In this document: positions 59,863 to 64,000 of the stretch, one piece after another
Layout: each line of letters opens with the position of its first letter
Numbering within the stretch: position 1 is the stretch's first letter
Source: JAISGQ01 sp045604155
GTDB taxonomy: Bacteria > Bacillota > Clostridia > Oscillospirales > Acutalibacteraceae
Assembly (NCBI GenBank): GCA_045604155.1
Contig: JAZUNN010000054.1
Span: 23,239-87,238, forward strand
Length of the DNA: 64,000 nucleotides
Reading direction: 5' to 3'
The notes under the pieces: model-generated
The model's input: only the letters and a program-made list of their open reading frames with translations
Databases searched by the model: none
What the model was told of the DNA's origin: nothing
Made by a program: the position numbers and the translations under genes

Positions 59863-60081
59863 TTGTTAAAAATTAAAAGCAATCAGCCGCAGTTAAAAAT
59901 CGCACGTATAAAGAACGGTCTTTACCAGCGTGACGTTGCCGAAGCCATTGGAATAACCCCAAATGCTTATGCTCAGATTGAGAACGGCATTCGCTTTACA
60001 ACAGGGAAGACTGCTGTGCGAATCTGCGAATGTCTGCACATTCAGTTTGAGGACGGCTTCAAAGTCGAGGAGGCGATCTGA
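59863..60081 (+). CDS. Small Cro-like helix-turn-helix protein
   Basis: A 72-residue single-domain Xre-type protein: KIARIKNGLYQRDVAEAIGI then TPNAYAQIENGIRFT. It opens the rightward operon opposite the CI-like repressor and is the likely Cro counterpart. Translation starts at TTG (59863) with AAGGAG about ten bases upstream. Its stop overlaps the next start in TGATG. Confidence 0.85.
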   Translation: MLKIKSNQPQLKIARIKNGLYQRDVAEAIGITPNAYAQIENGIRFTTGKTAVRICECLHIQFEDGFKVEEAI

Positions 60082-60323
60082 TGGCCACAATGATGAACAG
60101 TGCAGTCTTAGCAGAAACATATCTGCAGGACCACCCGGGAACGACATTAACCAAGAACGCAATCAAGGTTATGCTGCGCTCAGGCTGTATTCCTTCCGTA
60201 AAGGCAGGTAACAGAGTATATTACAGCTTTGAGGCATTCGAGCAGTACCTTGAGCAAGGTGACATCGCACCCTCGCAAACTAATACAACCACTGGCTATG
60301 GCAAAATCCGACAAATCGTATAA
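60081..60323 (+). CDS. Excisionase-like (winged-helix) small protein
   Basis: An 80-residue protein with a MerR/Xis-like pattern: TLTKNAIKVMLRSGCIPSVK then AGNRVYYSFEAFEQYLEQG, i.e. a helix-turn-helix, a basic recognition segment and a closing helix. Small proteins of this shape next to an integrase and Cro-like gene usually act as excisionase. Coupled to the preceding gene by TGATG overlap. Confidence 0.7.
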   Translation: MATMMNSAVLAETYLQDHPGTTLTKNAIKVMLRSGCIPSVKAGNRVYYSFEAFEQYLEQGDIAPSQTNTTTGYGKIRQIV

Positions 60324-60402
60324 GGGGTGCGTGACTATTGACACAATATGAAAATATCCTATTGCCACTGGAATTGTTATGGAACAACGGAGGTGAATGT
60401 AT

Positions 60403-62382
60403 GTGAAAACATTTTTTGATCTTCTCGCTTCATTCCCAGACGCTAAGCCTGATTCTGGCGGTCAATATATAGCAACTTGCCCTGTGTGCGGCAAAGAAAA
60501 GCACTTGTATATTTCCCCTCCTGAAAAAACTCAAAATGGTAATGCAGCAATCCTCTATTGTCAACGTTGCGGAGCAAAGGCACCAGATATATTGGCTGCC
60601 GTTGGATTACCTTCGAATTATATGTATGTTGAAGGTAGCGATAAGCCTGACAAGCACCAAAAACGCAGCACCGAACAAACCGCACTATCTAAGCGTGAGC
60701 ATATATATCATAATGCGGACGGCTCTATCTTCGGAAAGAAAATAATATGCACACAACCGAGCGGAGAAAAACGCCCAATCTATTGGAATAAATACGAGAG
60801 CGGTAAATATATCAAAGGACTAAAAGGTGCAAAAGCACCATTATACAACGCACACATACTCTCAAAATCTAAATGTCCTGTATTCTTTGCCGAGGGAGAA
60901 AAAGATGCAGACACTCTGTCTGCAATGGGAATTACTGCAACGACCACACCTAACGGCGGCGGTCAACGTGAGTGGTTAGACATTTTCAGTCCATTGATTG
61001 AGGGGAGAGAGATTACTATATTGACAGATAATGACGATGTTGGAGAACAATATGGGCGTTTCGTTGCGGAAAATATTTTCGACTTTGCTGCAAGCGTGCG
61101 AATCATATCCGCAAAGTCTATATATCCATCAGTTAAACATAAGGGCGATATATCAGATATCGTTGCTGATATAGGCATAGAAAAGGCAATGACAGCTCTT
61201 CTTGAGGCGTTAGAAGATGCTAAGCCTTATGTCAAAGGAGAGCAAGAGTTGCGACACACTGCAAAGACTGCCGCTGAGTTTGATGATGTAACATTTTCAT
61301 TCGTATGGCACCCTTACATTCCACGAGGTGACTATACTGTACTTATGGCTGACGGTGGCACAGGAAAAACCATGCTTTGCTGCGGAATTGCTGCAGAGTT
61401 AAGCAACGGCGGCCACGGCCTCCCCGGAGAAAGTCTCAGGATTGGCGATCGAGCTCCTGCAAACGTGTTAATAATTTCTGCCGAGGATCCTGGAGAACTA
61501 CTCAAAAAACGATTAAAGGCGAGCGGTGCTGATCTGAGCAAAATCTACATTCTCGATTGTCGAGATAGCGAGGGAATGAATTTTACTTCCGGCATTTCCG
61601 ACTTTGAGAGAACCATCAAAGAATACTCCCCTCAACTTGTAATCATTGATCCCTGGCACGCCTTTCTGGGTGCTGACGTTGATATAAACAAAGTAAATGC
61701 CGTTCGCCCGGTTTTTCAAAAAATAACAAATCTTGCAAAACGCTGCAACTGTGGATTTCTTCTCATTTCGCACGTAAATAAGAGATCTCAAGGAGAGAAT
61801 GCCAATAATGCAGCCACAGGTAGTGCAGACTTTATAAACGCCGCTCGAAGCGTTCTTCGTGTTATATTCGATACGTCTCCAGGAGAAGACAGCACTCGAA
61901 TTGTTGTTCATACAAAAAGTAATTATGCAGCAGCAGGTCAGTCCATAAAATTTCAGATTACCGATGCAAGCGGCCTGTTATGGACAGGCTGGAGCGATAT
62001 TACAAAAAAAACACTTGAAGAAGCAGCTCGTCACAGAAAAACACCCTACGAAGTTATCCAGCATTCCGTTGAACATTCAGAAGATCACACCGCTCTTATA
62101 AATGCTATTCGTCAGCTTTCTGAGCGAGGCAACATTGTAAGGGTCAGCTACGCAGAAATGTTTGATTTGTTTGGTGCAAATATATTCTGTGGCTCACAGC
62201 CCAAAAGGGTATTAGACAAGTTAAGCTATGAGCTTCATTCACATGGTATGGGGCTCACCGTTGTCACTGGTAAAAAGGTCAAATACAAAGGTGAATCACT
62301 CAACGGCTTTTCAATTGTTTGCACAAATGGCTCTGCTCCACCAGAGCAAATGTCCGTTGATGAAAATTTCATCGGTGGGTAA
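60403..62382 (+). CDS. Primase-helicase-like replication protein (zinc finger, TOPRIM, RecA-type ATPase)
   Basis: A 659-residue replication protein. A zinc finger (TCPVCGKEKHLYI and YCQRCGAKAPD) is followed by a TOPRIM domain (VFFAEGEKDADTLSAMG, ILTDNDDVGEQYG) and a RepA/DnaB-like ATPase with Walker A MADGGTGKTMLC and Walker B LVIIDPWHAF, then LLISHVNKRSQG. The C-terminal part (TPYEVIQHSVEHSEDHTALI) looks like a winged helix. It is the expected initiator of an element that replicates when excised. GTG at 60403 lies nine bases after GGAGG; an ATG at 60397 adds two residues but crowds that site. Confidence 0.9.
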   Translation: MKTFFDLLASFPDAKPDSGGQYIATCPVCGKEKHLYISPPEKTQNGNAAILYCQRCGAKAPDILAAVGLPSNYMYVEGSDKPDKHQKRSTEQTALSKREHIYHNADGSIFGKKIICTQPSGEKRPIYWNKYESGKYIKGLKGAKAPLYNAHILSKSKCPVFFAEGEKDADTLSAMGITATTTPNGGGQREWLDIFSPLIEGREITILTDNDDVGEQYGRFVAENIFDFAASVRIISAKSIYPSVKHKGDISDIVADIGIEKAMTALLEALEDAKPYVKGEQELRHTAKTAAEFDDVTFSFVWHPYIPRGDYTVLMADGGTGKTMLCCGIAAELSNGGHGLPGESLRIGDRAPANVLIISAEDPGELLKKRLKASGADLSKIYILDCRDSEGMNFTSGISDFERTIKEYSPQLVIIDPWHAFLGADVDINKVNAVRPVFQKITNLAKRCNCGFLLISHVNKRSQGENANNAATGSADFINAARSVLRVIFDTSPGEDSTRIVVHTKSNYAAAGQSIKFQITDASGLLWTGWSDITKKTLEEAARHRKTPYEVIQHSVEHSEDHTALINAIRQLSERGNIVRVSYAEMFDLFGANIFCGSQPKRVLDKLSYELHSHGMGLTVVTGKKVKYKGESLNGFSIVCTNGSAPPEQMSVDENFIGG

Positions 62383-62398
62383 TTTCTGTATGGAGTTA

Positions 62399-62461
62399 GT
62401 TTTATCCACTTTATCCACTTTGTTCACTTTTGGTGGCTACAGTGGATAAAGTGGATAAAAC
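62399..62461. repeat. Perfect 21-bp inverted repeat of DnaA-box-like units, candidate replication origin
   Basis: The left arm (62399-62419) contains TTATCCACT twice; the right arm (62441-62461) is its exact reverse complement, AGTGGATAA twice. The 21-base loop adds TTGTTCACT. TTATCCACT differs by one base from the DnaA box TTATCCACA. No T-run follows the right arm. Its place just after the primase-helicase gene matches an origin of a phage satellite or integrative element. Confidence 0.7.
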
Positions 62462-62545
62462 ACACGCCACATAGAGGTTGTCCACCACATTCAAAATCAT
62501 ACACCACCGGCAACGATTAACCGATAACAGAAAGGAACTAAGAAA

Positions 62546-62818
62546 ATGCCTACAAATGAATTCAACTTCAAATACAAGCCGAGCGTAAACCCTCCTCAAT
62601 CATGGGAGGAACTAACTCAAATGGAACGGTACTTCGAAGCACTCAGCCGCTCGATCTACCACAGTTTTGATAACGTTGCTCCTCTTTCCCCGGAATTCGA
62701 GCGGTATACTGCAATGAGTGACACACTTCTTCCCGAAAGTCTTGCACTTTTAAAAGCTCGTTCAAAACTGTGCATGACCATACACGTACCTGGAGGTAAT
62801 ATAAATGCTGCAAAATGA
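62546..62818 (+). CDS. Unknown small element protein
   Basis: A 90-residue protein with no recognised domain: a basic start (NEFNFKYKPSVNPPQSWEEL), then helical sequence (MERYFEALSRSIYHSFDNVA). AAAGGAA precedes the start. Near its 3' end GGAGG serves the next gene, which overlaps it by 14 bases. Function unknown. Confidence 0.65.
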   Translation: MPTNEFNFKYKPSVNPPQSWEELTQMERYFEALSRSIYHSFDNVAPLSPEFERYTAMSDTLLPESLALLKARSKLCMTIHVPGGNINAAK

Positions 62819-62966
62819 TAAGGGCTTATTTGACGAATACACCGGCGAACCACTGCTTATACGAATAGCTGAAGCATTGGAAGCAATACAAACAGACCTT
62901 ATGCACATAAACGCTGCCATTGGACATCTTGTCGAATCGGCAGAAAATCAAAGTAGAAATAAATAA
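62805..62966 (+). CDS. Unknown 53-residue element protein
   Basis: A short acidic, amphipathic helical protein (MLQNDKGLFDEYTGEPLLIR, then AEALEAIQTDLMHINAAIGH). The ATG at 62805 has a strong TGGAGG nine bases upstream and overlaps the preceding gene, which supports real, coupled translation. Possibly a small coiled-coil regulator; function not recognised. Confidence 0.6.
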   Translation: MLQNDKGLFDEYTGEPLLIRIAEALEAIQTDLMHINAAIGHLVESAENQSRNK

Positions 62967-63040
62967 AAAGACGCACCCTGCCCCCACAGCAGAATACGCC
63001 CTGATGAAATTATCTTATCACATTTCGGAGGGGTTTACAA

Positions 63041-63805
63041 GTGACTACGCAAGAGCTTATCGCAAAGCAATCCGAGTACATAGAGAGAATACAGCAGGGC
63101 GAGCGGAATTTAATAACGGACCTGTGGGAGTTGCTTCGCCCTCTGACCTTCCACTACATTCAGCGGTACTGTTATTTCGCAAAAGGTGAACGCCTGTATG
63201 ATGAATCTGACCTCTGGCAAGAAAGCTTTATCGCCCTGTTGTCTGCCCTGGACTATTACGATACTGCTAAGGGCGGCAGCTTCGCCGTAGTGTATATGCA
63301 GATGATACAGAATCAGACACGCAAGCTCAGAGGCCTAACAGGACGTGATGCAATATTCGCCGCAGGCAGCCTTGATGTGCCGCTCGATAATGAAGGAGAA
63401 TCAGCGACCACACGTCTTGATCTGATTGAGGATAGAGCCGCCCTCGATGCGTATGAGAACGCAGACAAGCTTGCCTACTGCTCTGCTGTCCATGAAGTCT
63501 TGGAGGAAATCGAATGCGAGCAGCTGACAGATCAGCAGCGCAGAGTGATTACCGCTCGTTATTATTGTGGACTTAGTGCCAATCAGACCGCAAAAGCTCT
63601 CGGTGCGTCCTGGGATGAAGTAATCAGCGAAGAACGCAAGGCATTAAAGGTCTACCGCCACCCTCGGAATGCCGCTCGTTTGCGTTCCTTCGTTTATCTT
63701 GACGATACGAGCGGCAGCGGCCTGCAGGCATTCAGAAATAATCAAGCCTCTATTGTCGAGCGGCAGTTTGAACGCCTCGAAGGCTGCACACCAAAACCCG
63801 AATAA
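63041..63805 (+). CDS. Sigma-70-like / sigma region 2 and 4 protein of the element
   Basis: A 254-residue protein with sigma-like layout. Region 2-like sequence is YDESDLWQESFIALLSALDY with GGSFAVVYMQMIQNQTRKL. Region 4-like sequence is LTDQQRRVITARYYCGLSAN then QTAKALGASWDEVISEERKA. Such factors occur in conjugative transposons and phages and may direct late or transfer genes. Translation starts at GTG (63041), with GGAGGGG nine bases upstream. The C-terminal 45 residues are basic and unlike sigma factors. Confidence 0.78.
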   Translation: MTTQELIAKQSEYIERIQQGERNLITDLWELLRPLTFHYIQRYCYFAKGERLYDESDLWQESFIALLSALDYYDTAKGGSFAVVYMQMIQNQTRKLRGLTGRDAIFAAGSLDVPLDNEGESATTRLDLIEDRAALDAYENADKLAYCSAVHEVLEEIECEQLTDQQRRVITARYYCGLSANQTAKALGASWDEVISEERKALKVYRHPRNAARLRSFVYLDDTSGSGLQAFRNNQASIVERQFERLEGCTPKPE

Positions 63806-64000
63806 AACGCCTTTTATCCTCGCACGCATTATCGTGTCAAGAATTATACATCCCCTTGCGCGCGTAATCGTGTCCACAAATCACATTTATTATCAACGAC
63901 AACCTCCCCCAGAGTTAAACCACGGCGTTTTTCAGTCTTAAAACGTAAAACTACCCTAAGTCGATAGAAAAACGCTCAGTAGCTTTGAAAACAGCATATT
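63806..64000. repeat. Gene-free right edge with direct and inverted repeats
   Basis: GCACGCATTATCGTGTC (63822-63838) and GCGCGCGTAATCGTGTC (63858-63874) are direct repeats matching at 14 of 17 positions, 36 bases apart. Further on, GCGTTTTTC (63925-63933) and GAAAAACGC (63967-63975) form a 9-bp inverted repeat. These may be regulator sites or part of a promoter of genes beyond the window. Confidence 0.5.

Overview
The window reads as chromosome of a gut-type, Gram-positive member of the Clostridia, most likely Oscillospiraceae/Ruminococcaceae. I infer this from the gene content: SipW/TasA-like secreted fibres, BspA-type surface proteins, many small lipoproteins, xylose isomerase, GH53, GH2 and GH36 plant-glycan enzymes, strong AGGAGG ribosome sites and consensus sigma-A promoters. 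No species call is possible from sequence alone. No rRNA, complete tRNA or CRISPR array was seen.

Layout. 1-1034: 5' end of a fibro-slime/PA14-like surface protein. 1581-8067: a surface-fibre operon with two SipW-type signal peptidases, two TasA-like subunits, a wall-anchored partner and a BspA-like protein that itself carries a SipW-type signal. 8171-9799: three single-gene lipoprotein units. 16502-9844 (minus strand): a housekeeping operon rimO, pgsA, an acidic unknown, cysE, cysS, a PfkB sugar kinase and an epimerase-like protein. xylA follows on its own promoter. 18312-22317: an operon of a VanY-like protein, a QueG-like Fe-S protein, a Card1-like CARF nuclease and a GH53 galactanase. 22423-24428: a MocR (PdxR-like) regulator and a pyridoxal kinase sharing an operator motif. 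24505-25994: two more lipoproteins. 26034-33681: regulator modules (Xre, PadR with two identical palindromes, ArsR-DUF2087), an ABC exporter with LytTR/DUF3021, and two zinc-ribbon membrane proteins.

33789-37250: an SH3-serine hydrolase and PepF. 37450-40632: LURP-one, lipoprotein, pentapeptide, VOC and histidine phosphatase genes. 40701-42887 is the most interesting stretch: a membrane-anchored macro-domain protein of the ThsA/DUF6430 type, divergent from a NUDIX hydrolase and a TIR/deoxyribosyltransferase-like protein. This is a candidate NAD/ADP-ribose signalling (type II Thoeris-like) defence locus. 42926-49385 is a galactoside locus (GH2, TetR, GPH transporter, GH36). 49476-50273 is a lone HsdR-N-like nuclease. 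50454-57203 is a 2249-residue BspA/InlB-repeat adhesin.

57595 to the right edge is an integrated element. A tRNA 3'-end remnant with its terminator marks one end; then come integrase and repressor, divergent Cro-like and Xis-like genes, a primase-helicase, a perfect 21-bp inverted repeat made of DnaA-box-like units (candidate origin), small unknowns and a sigma-like protein. The layout resembles a phage-inducible island or small integrative element. Its far end, and the intact tRNA, should lie beyond the window.
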